The notes beneath the pieces are model-generated. The model did not search any database. It had not been told where the DNA came from and was given only the letters and a program-made list of their open reading frames with translations. Made by a program: the position numbers and the translations under genes. From the NCBI RefSeq assembly GCF_028453695.1, contig NC_135781.1, positions 930,001-994,000 of the forward strand: a stretch of 64,000 nucleotides of DNA, read 5' to 3'. This stretch comes from Augochlora pura (lineage: Eukaryota; Arthropoda; Insecta; Hymenoptera; Halictidae). Below are positions 48,447 through 60,920 of the stretch, piece by piece; position 1 is the stretch's first letter; each line of letters starts with the position of its first letter.

Positions 48447-51097
48447 AATGTACAAAAACGTACTTCATAGACAATAAAAAGAATTAAAATGAATTTTGAA
48501 TTAATTTTAATTTGGGTCCGAAGATTTTCGAAAAGAAGTTCTCTAATCTCTGAACAACGAAACGTTAATGTTTAATGGAACAGTAATTAAACGCGGGTTC
48601 CCTTTTCGGTGGCGAAACACCAGCTAGATCCCTGTCCCCAGATGAAACGCAAGAATCGGTCGATTCGACCGTCGACTGCGGGATTCGCAGGAAAGATGGG
48701 GGTCCGTGGGATCGCGGTACGGAATTATGGGTAGAGCGGCGCGAACCGGGCACCAAACCGGGCACCAACCCGGGCTTTATCTCATTTCATAATGAACTTT
48801 ACCGCTAATTGACCTTCCCCGGCCGTTCAATCAACCGAACGGAATCGAGCGCGGCGGCGGCAGCGGCCGCTTCGCTGGCTCGCGCGTCCGATCCGAGAGT
48901 ATCCGAGTATTCCATTCGAGTAGCGCCGAGTAGCCCGAGTAGCGGATAGCCTGGCGCGCTCGCGAGCGGATCGTTCCCTCCACGAACAGGACAATAAATT
49001 CCATGAAAGTTCGAGTTAACGCGAGTACGTCGACCTCGGCCACACGATCGATCTTCTATCTCCCTGCTGTGTGTGCTTAAAGGTGCACGCACACCGATCT
49101 CCAACGTCGCCGACCGATCGATCCGCGCGACCGTATAGCGAAACGACGCCCGAGTCACGGACCTTAGGCCTCGTTCCTACTCGATGACCTTGTCCTCTCA
49201 AACTCCACCGTTCTTGGAAAAATCAGAGCGGCTTCGATTGCTGAACCCAGCTGCATCTACCGCTGCTTTATTACTGGATCACGTGTATACAGTTATATAC
49301 AATATAATTAGTTTCGGAAAATGTTCCTCCGGGTTACAAGAAATGCCTGAGGGTATATTACATGCTACAATACATAGAGCTGTAGTATATTGTTCAATTA
49401 TATACTATGTATATTTATACGCTATATCATATGCTATAAAATTATATATTGTGCGATTACACGCTATATAATTATATACTGTACAATTTGTTACTGTATG
49501 ATTATATATTATACAATTATAACCTACTAATAGCCGCCTCCAGGAAAAGAATTAAGTCATCAAATTCTCGAAAATAACGTGCACAGACTATAGATTACTA
49601 ATTACGAGTGAATGCGACCATTTCGCGGAAAAATGCGATAAATATTCTAATGTCTAAGCGAGCGCAGCTCGACGGTCGCAGACCGGTGACAAAACATTCG
49701 CGTGACGATTCATTCACTATCGTCTCCACCGGTTATAACTCGAAGGTCTAGAGGCGAGGAAAAAAAAGTAACAGTCATTCTAGAATCGCATCGCGAAACT
49801 GACTGCGCTCAGTCGACGACGCGCGAACGGCATTAAACGCTGAAGTCCAAGAGCACTCGTCGTCGAAGGCGCTCACGTGAGCGTCCTCATTTGAATATTT
49901 ACTTGTGAATTTAAATTCCATCGCCGCGGAACAAGGAAAGAAATAAGGTAACTTACATCGAACACATTTAACGCGTGATTCTCTTTTGTTTGCCGGTAGA
50001 CCGTCTCCGGTCGGTTGGTATCCCAATGGAAAAGGATTAAAACGTCGTCCCGAGTGGGTTTCGCGCGTTTTCATGGCCCATAACATTGTATACGTGACGC
50101 AACGCGAAACGCGTTCTTTTTCCTTCTTTTTCGCGTATCGCTGATGCAGTCTATTGTTCTTGGCCCGTCAGCTCGTCCTTCTACCTCCCCCCTCTCCTTG
50201 TCCATACTGTCCAGAATTCATGTTTCCGCTTTTTTACCGGCGACCGTTAGCTTAACCAACAAACACCTTTGTTCTGTCACTCAGCGCGGCTTGCGTTTCG
50301 CCAAGAAATAAATTTCACGTTTCTCCCGGTTGTTGTCAGACGTAAACTGTGTTTGCGTTTTCGGCCGGACGACGAAAGTTCGACGACGACGATGCGGATA
50401 TTCAATTGACGCGTACGTTTTATGGAGAATGTAGAGTGTAGTGTTCGTGAGTCGTTCGTGGGCTGTTCATAGGCTGTTCGTAGGCCGTTCATAGGCGGTT
50501 TATAAGACACTCACGATTGAGTATTTTAGAGAGAAAGGATGTAGCCGAAAAGATGGCACAATTTCAGTCGAGGAGCACGGAGGTCTCTCTCTCTTTCTCT
50601 TTCTCTCAGCACGCGTTTCACCGTTCGATAGACGAGAAGCGCCGATAATGCCATGATTTAACTATCAAGGCAGGCGTAAACCGCGTCCGCGACACTGTCA
50701 CACTTTCGTCCTCGATTTCGGTCGCTCCCGAATTTTCAAGCTCGCGCTGCGAACCGGTCTCGGATAGCATCAGCTACTGCTGACGTTTCATAAACATTGC
50801 GGATCGCTGCGCCACACTACCGAAAACCTATGACGCGACGAAACCCGAGGCGGAGGCTCGCGAGAGTCCCTCGAGCGAATGTTATCGTTCGCGCCGTAGC
50901 AATTTGCCCGTGCATAAACACAGAAACATAGAGAGCGCGGATAGAACCAGAGAGAGGGAGAGAGAAAGAGAAACGAGAGCCCAAGGATCCAAGGTTAAAC
51001 TTGGAAAACACACTTTGGGGAGCGTGGTAGTGTCGACCGCCCGATGGCCGGTTTTAGTGAGCCTTGAAACCTCTATTATACCAATACGTTTTACGTA
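48447..51097. other. Non-coding: GC-rich block, AT-rich repeats
   Basis: 48580-49170 is CpG-rich with no domain in any frame; an ACCGGGCACCAA duplication lies near 48745-48770. 49280-49515 is a degenerate AT repeat built from ATTATATACTGT-like units. 50448-50500 is a 15-bp tandem repeat. Short CT (50585-50610) and GA (50950-50972) runs are present. Confidence 0.5.
50448..50500. repeat. 15-bp tandem repeat
   Basis: Variants of GGCTGTTCATAGGCT and GGCCGTTCATAGGC recur about four times with a 15-base period. Because 15 is a multiple of three, the repeat reads as a short repeated peptide in each frame; I do not consider it coding. Confidence 0.8.
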
Positions 51098-51240
51098 TTA
51101 ACTCTTTAACGTCGAGTGGCAATTGTAAAATTTTACTCGAAATTGTTGCACCACGTTTAACCATTTAGCTGAGTTGATATTTAATATTAACGTGTCCTAT
51201 AAATTTTTTCCGCGCTACGCTATAATCGAAAAAGGGTTAA
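51098..51240. mobile_element. Shortened TTAA MITE, family A
   Basis: The left end, TTAACTCTTTAACGTCGAGT, continues with GGCAATTGTAAAATT and AAATTGTTGCACCACG, the A-end layout. The nearest opposite terminus is CGAAAAAGGGTTAA, TTAA at 51237-51240, giving only 143 bp. It is either an internal deletion or two unrelated ends. Confidence 0.45.
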
Positions 51241-51307
51241 TATGAAAATGTGCTTGAACCAAAGAAAATTGACATTAAACTGTTATAAATCCAGAACTCT
51301 AGCCACA

Positions 51308-51358
51308 TATAACACAATAAATGAACCTGAAACAACAAATATCATCTATTAATTTCGC
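51308..51358. repeat. Dispersed 50-bp repeat, copy 2
   Basis: AACACAATAAATGAACCTGA followed by AACAACAAATATCATC corresponds to 25401-25450 with about seven differences. Confidence 0.65.
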
Positions 51359-52862
51359 ATCGAAAAAAATGCCCTAATATAATCGGCTAAACAAACTTCT
51401 TCACTGTCCAACGCGAAAAATGGAAGCTCTAGAAAGAACGGTTTTTTTCTCGCAGCGCTAAATGCAGAAAAGAAAAAAGCGAGAGGCGTTCTAGAAAGAA
51501 GGCCACGGCAAAACGTCGGAACTGAAAGAAAAAGAAGTCGAAACATCGGGGGGGCGCCTTCTTCGTAGCGCCAGCGGTCGCCAATGAATTCATTAAAAAG
51601 TTCGCCTGTGCCGGCGTCGCTGTCCGCAACTTTTGGGAATCCTCGAGCATTAATGTTCCCTCAGCGCGGAGCGGCGGGGTGGGAGGGAAAAAAAGGACGA
51701 GGGGGGAAGCGATCGAGGTCAACGATCCGAGAGAAAACACAAGCGGTGGGCGGTGTATCGCGTAACTCAATCGCAGACGCTCGAACGAGGAAATCGCGAG
51801 CTTTTTTTTCTTTACGCTCGGTCTCTTCTTATTCAGTCTGGCGTCCAGTCCCGACGGCCACTTTCTCCCGGAGCGAGTCCGCGCGCCCCGTGCGACACGG
51901 GAACTGGATGTTGGAGACGGCGACTCTGCGCGATTTTCGAGCGCGCGGTTGCCGAAGGATCGCGGCGACGAGCCGAGCCAATTAAAAGGGAAACGCGCCG
52001 GGATATCGACAGTCGATTCCGGGATTCTGTCTCATTAATCGGACCGTAAGTGTTGCCGCGATAATTCGGGGAAAAAGCTGCGGAAACGGTGAAAGGGGAA
52101 TCGATGGTGGCGGATAAGTCGGTGATGGTTTTTTTGTGCTGTCGTCAAGGTGTGGAGTTTTGGGCGATAGTAAGGTTTCCTTTGTGTTAATTGGAGTAGA
52201 TTTTTGACGTAAATTTTTGTTAGAGTAGATTTTTGATATCAATATTCGTTACAGTAGATTTTTATATAAATTTTCCTTACAGTTAAATTACAATACAATT
52301 TTAACCGCAGTGTATTATTTAAAATAAATTCAGAACATAATGGACTGCCTATCGCCTTCACATTCTCTCCGAGAAGACGTTACTAATTTCTGAACAAACC
52401 AGTGACGCAAGAACGGTAGCATTAAACAATAGCAATCTGCTTCGCGAGTGCAAGAGAAAGTGTGCTACGTGCGAGAATGCTGCAATTTGGATCCCAGCAG
52501 ATATTCCTCGTAAATTACGGAAGATTTCGACGACGTTCCCCAGCCCATAGAACCTCGTGTTTCAAGCAACCCGATCTAAAAATAATAATAAAAATTCGCT
52601 AATTACCGCCGCAAGGGAATTGAATTATCGAATAAAATATTAGCAGATTTAATAAATAACCACGGCACGTCTTCGGAAGGCGTACGGTTTGGAAAGCGTT
52701 GGACGGCTAGAAAAAGCCGCCTCGCGTATTTCGTAGGGCCCCGGGGGCGCCGGAATTGCTCGCTCGAAGGGAAATCTGAAATTCGCGCGAGCTGCTGCAC
52801 CGAAACTCCATTCCCCCTTTTTTCGCCCGTAGTCAACGGGCGTCGTCTTCCTCGAAGCGCGC

Positions 52863-52863
52863 T

Positions 52864-52897
<34 letters not shown>
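52863..52897. repeat. (TCG)n trinucleotide microsatellite
   Basis: About eleven TCG units. On the minus strand it reads as a polyarginine run in an otherwise unremarkable frame. Confidence 0.95.
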
Positions 52898-54164
52898 GGG
52901 AAGGGAAAGTTTCGAAACGCCGCCGCCTCCAGGTGATAGGGGAACGGGATCCGAGTGATTGATAACGACGATCCTCACGGTATCGCGATGCTCGACGTGA
53001 AATATGAGCCGGCTCGAATAAAATTCCCCGTCTGTTACCATGGGAAGAGGCGGCCCTCGCCGTTCGCTTTACGATTTCAACGCCGAAACTACCTAACGAA
53101 CTTTAAAGGTCTTCCGCGGCGGCCGTCGTCGCCTGGCGAAACCGTTCGCAGCACTCTCTTTCCGTTCGTTCGTGGCTTGATTGGCTCCATCAGATTCCGC
53201 GGCGGGATTTTTCCAATGGGAGGATCGTCGACTGGAAAAGAACTGGACAGAAGCGATAGAGTGGATCATCTCTCTCTCGATCGCTTTTTGCTTTTTATTT
53301 AGTTTTCGTCGCCGCCTGCATAAACACCAATTAACGACCACTTGTGGGATTATGGTCCGTAGGCTCACGCGTGGCTGGATTCTGTGCTATAGTTTATATG
53401 GCCGCGTTGTGTGCAGAGAGCAGTCTCTGGATTTAATATTATCTTCTTAATCTCGATGACGCGTGTTGCTATGGTGTGACGTAATATTACGTAATGTGAT
53501 ATAATAGAATACAAATATGAGAGCAATTGTGTACAAACAGTTCAGTATACTTTTAGTCTAGGGTGACCAAAGTTACTGCGTTTTGGAAGATGTTCGAACA
53601 ATCTATTTTACTATCGTTATTTAATTATATGTTAGGTAATATTTTTATACCGTAGAATATATACCTTATTACATATACTATTACATATACTCTTATAATA
53701 ATAAATATACTTCTCCCACAATATATGCCAAAATGCTTATAGTAATATATTCGTAAATTTCGCACGCTTTAGAATAATTCTAAAACAATTACCAAAAAAA
53801 ACTACACTCAGTATAATTGATAAAACGCATAACAAAATTTCTCTTCTAAATATAAATACTAAGTGGTTAAACTACCTAAAGGAATAGTTATTAAAATAAG
53901 AACCCTCACTTGGACACGAACATACAACATCCGCGTGCAAAGCTCTAATAAAAATCCCAATTTCAACGAATGCCAATAAATATCGTCGACTGTTTGTACG
54001 AATATATCATCGGCGAGGAAGCATACGGGTTTCGAACGATTCCCGGAGGACCGTCCGTAGGACTTAATTGTTCGTAAACACGGTCCGCTCGTGGTGGTTC
54101 GTTTCCCGGCCGAGAAACGCGGGGGATCGAAAAGAGTTAATTAGACGGTGATCTCGGAATCGAG

Positions 54165-54200
54165 TATAAAGCCGCGTTTGACGGGGAACGCGGGGACAGT
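54165..54200 (+). promoter_or_regulatory. Candidate TATA and initiator pair
   Basis: TATAAA at 54165-54170 is followed about 31-33 bases later by GGACAGTCG, whose CAGT fits a weak insect initiator. That spacing is normal for a TATA promoter. Downstream the DNA is GC-rich; the first ATG gives only MKK then a stop, and ATGAGTGTAAGT at 54481 could be a start codon next to a splice donor. No later exon confirms a gene. Confidence 0.3.
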
Positions 54201-56792
54201 CGCGCGACGGCAGCGTGTGGCACGGCACGCACGTGCATTCAGACGACTCGACTTATTTATATTTCTCTCGAGCCGTCGTCGCTCGCATGAAAAAGTAACT
54301 GTGCGTCCCCCGCCATCTACCTCAACGCCCGTACCACCCTGTCCGACAGAGGAATATTGACACCGGTGTATTTTTCTGTTTATATAGACCGCCCTGCTCG
54401 TTAATGGCTGCCAGGGTTATCGGCTAGAGGCTGTTTAGCGAAGTTCCGTGCTGCTGGTGCGACAACACAGCCCGTAACCGATGAGTGTAAGTAGAACTCG
54501 TTTTGCGGCAATTTTTAACAAGGCCTCGGCTATCCCGGAACATTTATTTACGTTTGGGATCGTTCGATGCCTTGCGAGAAGCCACTCCATTCGCGCGCGC
54601 TTTCAGTGTTCAACAGTGTATAATATAACGCGCGATTGTTCTACGTGCAAGCGCTATAATTATTAGCTGGTTTTGTTGGTCTGGTTGTTATGATATTTTT
54701 AGGCGAATTTGATTGGTTGGAGTGACGGGAAATTCGAGAATTTTGTCGCGGCTTGAGTCGAGCGCTATTAAGGAAATAAATGGAAATTGAACTGCTGAAA
54801 TTGAAATTGTGAATTGTAAACTTTGTGAATCAGATGTGAGTGTAAAGAAGACTATAGACTGCAAGTGTGATCGAGGGTGACTTATTTACGGTCTTATAGT
54901 GGGGAATAAAATTGAGTCTATAGTTTTAAGTTTATAAATAGACCGCGAGCTTGTCAGTGACCCCGCAGCATTTTTCGACTCTTTTTAATTTCATAACGAC
55001 TTTTCTATGTTCCATAACTACTACATTAATAGAGCTGAAAGATCTCTTTTAGATAATTCTCTGTACAGTAACCAAACTCCAGCAGCTTTGTAATCTCGAT
55101 AAAAAAAAAGAACAAAGAACAGCGAATATCGAAATTCCAATTTTTGCCTCCTAGATATTTTTCCTAGCATTAACTAAGCCGAAAAAAATCCCTTGAAATT
55201 AAATTCTTCTGAAAATCGAATATAACAGTATCGTAGAGCCGAAAGAGCTCTTTCAGCCTAGTCAAATTGCTAATTAACGCTGAAATCGTTCTAAAACAGA
55301 AACAAAAAGTGTGAATTTATTAGCCGAGCGAATAAATTGATTTCCAAAGCGTTCGTTAACGTTTTTACTTCCGTGACGTTTCTGCGGGTCGAGTCGCGGT
55401 CAAACGGCTCAACATCGTCGGGAAACTGGTTTCCCAGTGTGCGTGACGGAAAAGCGAGATACGATCGGCTCGGTGGACGGCGTCCGACCGTGTTTCCCGC
55501 GGCCGGACGCGTGTTTTTCCGTGATCGACGGAAACGCGTCTCTCGTGTCTTCTCGCGAGTCCCCGTGTCCCTCCCCGGATCGAATTAAACCGAGCCGTCG
55601 AATTAAGTCCAATAAAACCGGCCGTCGCGTCGCCGTCGACTCGGCTCCTCTCTCTCCGCGCGTCCGTGGCGCACGCTCATTTGGACGCGCCGGTTAAACG
55701 ATCGGATTTGGCAGGGAAATTAATTAGAGCCCGAGAGCACCGTCCGACGCCGCGTCTTCCGACCGGCCGCAGCGTCGCAGATTCGAAGCTCTCGGTAAAC
55801 AGAGATTCTCTGAACAGTTTCTTCGAGATTATAAGACTCTGTAAATGATTTTACTTTTTCGGGTTTTGATAGAGAGGAAAAAGGAATAGGCAACGTGGAC
55901 GATTAGAATTACAGTAGAAATTTGGTAACGAAATTAATGATTTTCTTTTGGAACAATTACCAAATTAACCCTTTTAGTGGCGCGTGCAAACGAATATCCA
56001 TGCGAAAATAACTGCACGATTTTGACGAATTTTTCAAGGTTTGCAAAAATGACATTTAAAAAATTCAAAATTCAGCGTATTGCGGGTGAAAGAAAGAATA
56101 ATATAATAACAATGATACTACGAAAAATATTTATCCTAATCATCGTTTGATCAATTTTATTTAGGTCACGTAGTATGAAATACCAGTAATTGTTTTTCAA
56201 TAATTTTTAATAAATTAATCAATGATATCGTAATTAATCTCGACTGTACGCGGATATATTGTCTTACAAAGTGGCGAATTTGTATTACATTAATGTCTGC
56301 GGTGAATTTTCGCAACGAGGAAGCGATAAACATGCACGCTGTGGTCAGATTGTTAGAATCGTATGTATAAGCCAGTAAAAGTTGCTGTTGCAATATTTCC
56401 TGCAGTGAACTATTTGTAACCAGAAGCAGAGAACTTATTTGTTGAAATTCAGCACGCTATTTGCCGGACACATATTCCACAACATCATCTGTTACAAGGT
56501 CGAAAGATAGACAGTTTTTCTGACTCCGCTTGAATAATTTGATAAACCGCTGATGCAAGCACGCTTTCTTAACGCATACGCGTCCAGAACAATTGAAAGA
56601 CGAGGCGGAAGCTTTGCCGCGTGTATCTGATATAATTACGAGCGATTTATTCTAAACCGTCGCGATAAGAATATTCAACGAAATACGCGTCGTCCTTATC
56701 GATGGCCTTGCGTCATTGTTACTGACGTTAACATTTTACAATTATTTACAGTTATTTGAAGCTGTTTTAGAATTCGGAAAAAATTTAGCTAT

Positions 56793-56923
56793 AATTCAGC
56801 TATATTTTAGCTATAATTTAGCTATAATTTAGCTTTAATTTAGCTATAATTTAGCTATATTTCAGCTATATTTCAGTTATAATTTTTAGCTATAATTCTG
56901 CTATAATTTATCTATAACTCAGT
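56793..56923. repeat. 11-bp tandem repeat (TTTAGCTATAA)n
   Basis: About ten variant copies of TTTAGCTATAA or TTCAGCTATAT in a row. Confidence 0.9.
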
Positions 56924-57377
56924 AACAAAATTACATAAATTCGGGTTAACATCGCCATCCGATTTCAGCCTCAAATTCTCCTTTTATTTGCAATACAGTT
57001 CAACCGCTAAATAATCTTCGGAGGTTTGCTGTAGTCCGTTGGATAAAAAACTTCTTCTACGGTGGCGAACTTGCAAAAATAAGTCGGCGCGGAGAAGAAC
57101 AAAATTATTTTGTCGGAGACTTCGTTTCTGGGGAAGTCGTGGTCCCGGCGAAGTAAAAGTCGAAGTAGTCGCGGTGAGCCATGGACAGACGAGTTCCGAT
57201 TGCTACTCAATAGCTCGCAATTTAAACTCTCTTTTCTGCGAAACGAACTACGTTTTGCCCCGTTCTTGTTCAATTTTACATCGCACGCCGACGTGGAAAA
57301 TAGAAATTCGTAGATCGACGAAGTCGGAGCTGTGCGCGGCTCGATATTACCGCTTAGACGACCGCGATACTTAAACG

Positions 57378-57425
57378 ACAGATACTATACATATATAACA
57401 GATACTATACATATATGACAGATAC
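57378..57425. repeat. 20-bp tandem repeat
   Basis: ACAGATACTATACATATAT plus A or G occurs twice in full (57378-57397, 57398-57417), followed by a third partial copy. Confidence 0.9.
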
Positions 57426-58981
57426 CTAAACAATTTTGTAAAGTTGCAATATTTTATTTACTTGAATAAAAATTTCAAAGAGGACTTATATGCTAATTAA
57501 TTATTTTTTCGATATTTGCAAACTGCGAAAATCGCAATAGCATTGAAAAATTATAACTTTAATTAGCATAAATATTTTTCCAGTGATCAAATGACTTAAC
57601 CTAAAAATCGGAGATCTCCTCATTCAATCGTCTAAGTTTTAAAGTATCAGAGTCATCGACAAGAATTCACTGAACTTCAAAATTAATTTGGAATCACTAA
57701 TTTACAACTTTGCGCGGCTCTATATTATTATTAAAAGTGCTTACGCAATTCGCCGGCAGTTACGTCGTTTACGATCGCAATATTGAAACGTCGAAGTCAT
57801 TCGCGCGTACGGAGTAATTTAGAGTAACTAGCAGACTGGACATTTTCACCGTTTTACATGAAAACACGAATCGCGCGACGAATGAAAAACACGTACCCGG
57901 TCAAATCAATGTCGTTTTAATTTCGATATCAATTCTTTTGATCTTCATGAAAAGGTTTCGTACGCTGCGATTTTATGTTATTTATGATGACGAAACGCTC
58001 GACGCTAATATTAAAATCTGCGCGAATAATACAAATGGCGAATATCTTTCGGCGATCTTCGTTCGATGCTCGAAATATTGGAATCACAAAGTCTTTCGTT
58101 CGATTTATATTTATATTTATATTCGATTTATTCAGTAAAATTCGCGGTTCGATGATTGATAAAGCGGGGGCACGGAATTAAAAGGCAGACGGCGCGAGGA
58201 TCGCGAGGGCCACACCTTTCGACCAATGTTTTTAGAGAAACGAGTTAAGCGAGGGGTGGGGGTAAGTGACGCATGCGTCGAGTGACACGCAGGAATCACG
58301 CAGTCTTCTATTCGATTTCTCTGTTCCATCAGCCACATACTACAGTCAAACTAGGAGCATTTAGGCACTCGCGCGGAGCGACAGAAGCGCGTAGGGAGCC
58401 AGGGGGCGTGGTCTCGGCGCTGCGAGCGCGGCGTGCCGGTTAATTCCGAGGGTCGAGTTGAAGCGTCGAAAATGATACCTCGGGACGGCCGATAGGTAAT
58501 CGGGAACGTGAGTAAAAACGCGTGCGAGAAAGAATCGTTGGATAACGGGACAGGCTATATGTGTGGTGCAGTTATCACTTTTATTTACGATGATCGCCGA
58601 CGATAATCGGGCCAGTCTTAACCGGACGCTTATCTTCGGACAGGTTAGATCGACGGCCGGCCACATGGTGAAGCAGAGGAGGTTCATCGGCAACACTAAC
58701 AACAAGATGATCAACATACGAGAATATTTATAGGCGGTTTTTCGGCGCGCGACAGTCAACAACACACGCCCATAGAACGCGGGAGATCGAGCGGGAATAT
58801 CGATCTGCATGTCGTTGGACCACAGAGATAGAAGACCGAGGAAACGCGCATCGATAATATCGTGCGAGTGAATTCGTTGTTCGAGTCGTCGACGTGGTGC
58901 TTTAGGAGAACTCGAGGATTCGGGAGGAAGCTCGAGGATCCGGGAGGATCGAGGAGGATCGAGCGGCGCGGCCGTTCAGCT

Positions 58982-59049
58982 ATGGTCAGACTGTCACCTG
59001 GTTTCCTGTTTTACGTAACACGCCGGGGACGCTTGATTTTCTCGCGCAG
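58982..59049 (+). other. Candidate first exon end with a strong splice donor
   Basis: A GC-rich, leader-like segment (from about 58330) ends in CGCGCAG followed by GTGAGT at 59050-59055, a consensus donor. The last ATG before it (58982) gives 22 codons, MVRLSPGFLFYVT then RRGRLIFSR, and leaves two extra bases. Joining to the acceptor at 60567 stops after 13 more codons, so this is more likely a 5' untranslated exon with an upstream open frame than coding sequence. A gene extending beyond the window to the right would explain it. Confidence 0.3.
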
Positions 59050-59055
59050 GTGAGT

Positions 59056-59567
59056 ACCTAGATCGACGAACCGTTCCATCGAAAATCACTCGTTCGCTCT
59101 CGCGAATAGTGCGCCCATCCAAGTGAACCTAATTATTTATTTACTTATTTATTTTCGACCGTGGAACATTTGAGCGCGCGGTTCGATCAGTTCGGCAAGT
59201 TTTCGGTCGATCTTCGGGCAAATTCGTGACAGTGGATCACCGGGAATCAATTTACGATGTTGTTCGAGGAAGTTCGAGAATTTTCGCGTGGGGATAATGT
59301 TGTCAACCGGTTGATGGAGGACCGACTTCCGCCGTGTGATCCGCCGTTTTCTCTGTCAAACTCGATCTGTTTTCGCAGCTCCATCGACAACCCACGCGCC
59401 CCGCGCTATCTTCGTGTAGCGGGGCTTGAAAAATACCAGGTCATCGCGCGCAAATATTGCGTCGCCTTTGCCGCGAAAGCAATAAAGAAAAATTCGCGTT
59501 GCGTGATTCGACCACCGCGCCGCGGTTTTTGGTGTTGTACAGAAGCTATTGAGAGACTTAATCGCTG
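59056..59567. other. Possible intron sequence, non-coding
   Basis: Lies directly after the candidate donor. It has mixed composition and an open frame from 59257 to 59571 with no recognisable motif. Nothing else supported. Confidence 0.35.
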
Positions 59568-59670
59568 TTAACCATTTGCAGTCGGAGCCTTTTTAATATA
59601 GAAATCCAAAATATTCTTTCAGACTTGTAGCGTTTCCGTTTGATATAACTTAGTGCATTTTATACATTAT
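59568..59670. mobile_element. Solo TTAA MITE B-end, family A
   Basis: TTAACCATTTGCAGTCGGAG is followed by AGAAATCCAAAATATTCTTT and GTTTCCGTTTGATATAAC, aligning with the B-end of 30685-30949. The other terminus was not found. Confidence 0.55.
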
Positions 59671-60566
59671 TCACAATTCTTAACAATTAATTCTTAAAAA
59701 ATAATTCTTAACTATTAATAACTTATTAATAACAATTTTTTGATATAGTGATATAGAGATAGTGATATATTCGATTGTTCGGAATTCGGAGCGAACACGT
59801 GCGAACGGTAATATTACGTTTTAGAACGGCTGATACGGAATTCAAAGTGTGCCTGTTGTACTTGAAATTCAACGTTTGGGAATTATCGGCTCGATCTTAT
59901 CGAAGTTAAATAGACCTGCAACAGATTGTGGCAGGCTATTAGACAAGTAGATTATGTCGGGCACGTTCGATAGATGTGGCGATATGTTCGCGAGGAATTA
60001 CGAACAATTTTAACAACGATCAAGTCTCTCTCTCGAGTTTTCGTGAAACGTGCGTGATTTTACGGTCTCCGTGAAGATCTTCGGGCAAAAATTCAATTTT
60101 TTCGCTGTTTTCGAGTAAAAGCATTCGTCTAAGTGAAAGAGGTATGTTCACCGCTAAGGAATACCAGAAATAATTTCCGAAGAACGTTTGCTTTTATGTG
60201 ATATCATTTTTAACTATTTTAAATTGTCAAAGCAGCTTGAATTAATTATATAGAAAAAAGTAGGATAATATATTTTCGTTTTAATTTCGCTTTTGAATAA
60301 TTGAATGGTTTTACGTTTTTGAGAATACCGAAAAATTGATTTTTCGCCGCTGAATGTCATTTTCAACGTAGCAATAAAAATAAATCGTAACGGAAAGGGT
60401 AAACTTTCCATTTCCAAAAAAATAACAAAATGATCATTCAGCGTTCAGTTTACCTACCGTCATACAAGACGAGACAGTAAAACGCGTCGAGAGAGAAACA
60501 GCGAGTGATTTTCGACGATGACAAAACCCCCACCGATCAGCAATTCTAACGACCGTTCCTTTCAGA
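59671..60566. other. Non-coding, AT-rich
   Basis: AT-rich sequence with short GC-mixed parts and no exon-like segment. It would be the second half of an intron if the candidate donor at 59050 and acceptor at 60566 are used. Confidence 0.4.
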
Positions 60567-60790
60567 TCCAATTTGTCAGAGGCTCGGCGAAGGACCGGGG
60601 TTTAAACGGCCGTCAGCGGAAGCGTGGCGAAGCGCACAGCAGACGAAAGACACAAGGCCTGCTGCCCGGGCGCGGCAGATATGAACCGCCGCAACGTCGA
60701 GCGCACCGTTTGATTGGGATCGATGCAGAGCGCAATCGTTCACGCGCATCGGCCGTGTCAGTTGAACGATCCGTACACACCATCCGACAG
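60567..60790 (+). other. Candidate internal exon, probably untranslated or 5' coding
   Basis: CCGTTCCTTTCAG ends at 60566, a good acceptor with a pyrimidine tract. CCGACAG followed by GTATCC at 60791 is a plausible donor. The 224 bases between are GC-rich against AT-rich flanks. One frame is open throughout and very basic (it contains GRQRKRGEAHSRRK); another begins at ATG 60723 and runs 22 codons to the donor. No family is recognisable in either. A long 5' leader exon is the simplest reading; chance splice signals cannot be excluded. Confidence 0.3.
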
Positions 60791-60920
60791 GTATCCAACG
60801 CGTCCATCGAAAAGACACTTTCTAAACGAGGGATTAGGATTTTTACGGTGCCGAACGAGCTCGTCGTCGTCTCTGTCGACGCGTGGCGAAAGTGGTCGCC
60901 GCTTCGAACGATTACGTAAA

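Larger units (their letters stand above)
51359..58329. other. Non-coding: GC-rich blocks and AT-rich stretches
   Basis: 51400-52130 and 52640-53330 are GC-rich and open on both strands without recognisable domains; the latter contains (TCG)n. 53460-53990 is AT-rich. 54000-54660 has a TATA/initiator candidate. 55330-55850 is CpG-rich. 55970-56030 begins TTAACCCTTTTAGTGGCG, a weak TTAA-end resemblance without a partner. 56793-56923 is an 11-bp repeat, 57378-57425 a 20-bp repeat. No credible exon was found. Confidence 0.45.

Noticed and set aside
55971..56060. TTAACCCTTTTAGTGGCG as a further TTAA-element end
   Set aside because: The terminus departs from all families after eight bases and has no partner end.
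58361..58810. 149-codon minus-strand frame with a hydrophobic MLIILLLVLP segment
   Set aside because: The hydrophobic part is not at a supported start, a TATA-like box lies only about ten bases before the inner ATG, and the rest shows no secreted-peptide pattern.
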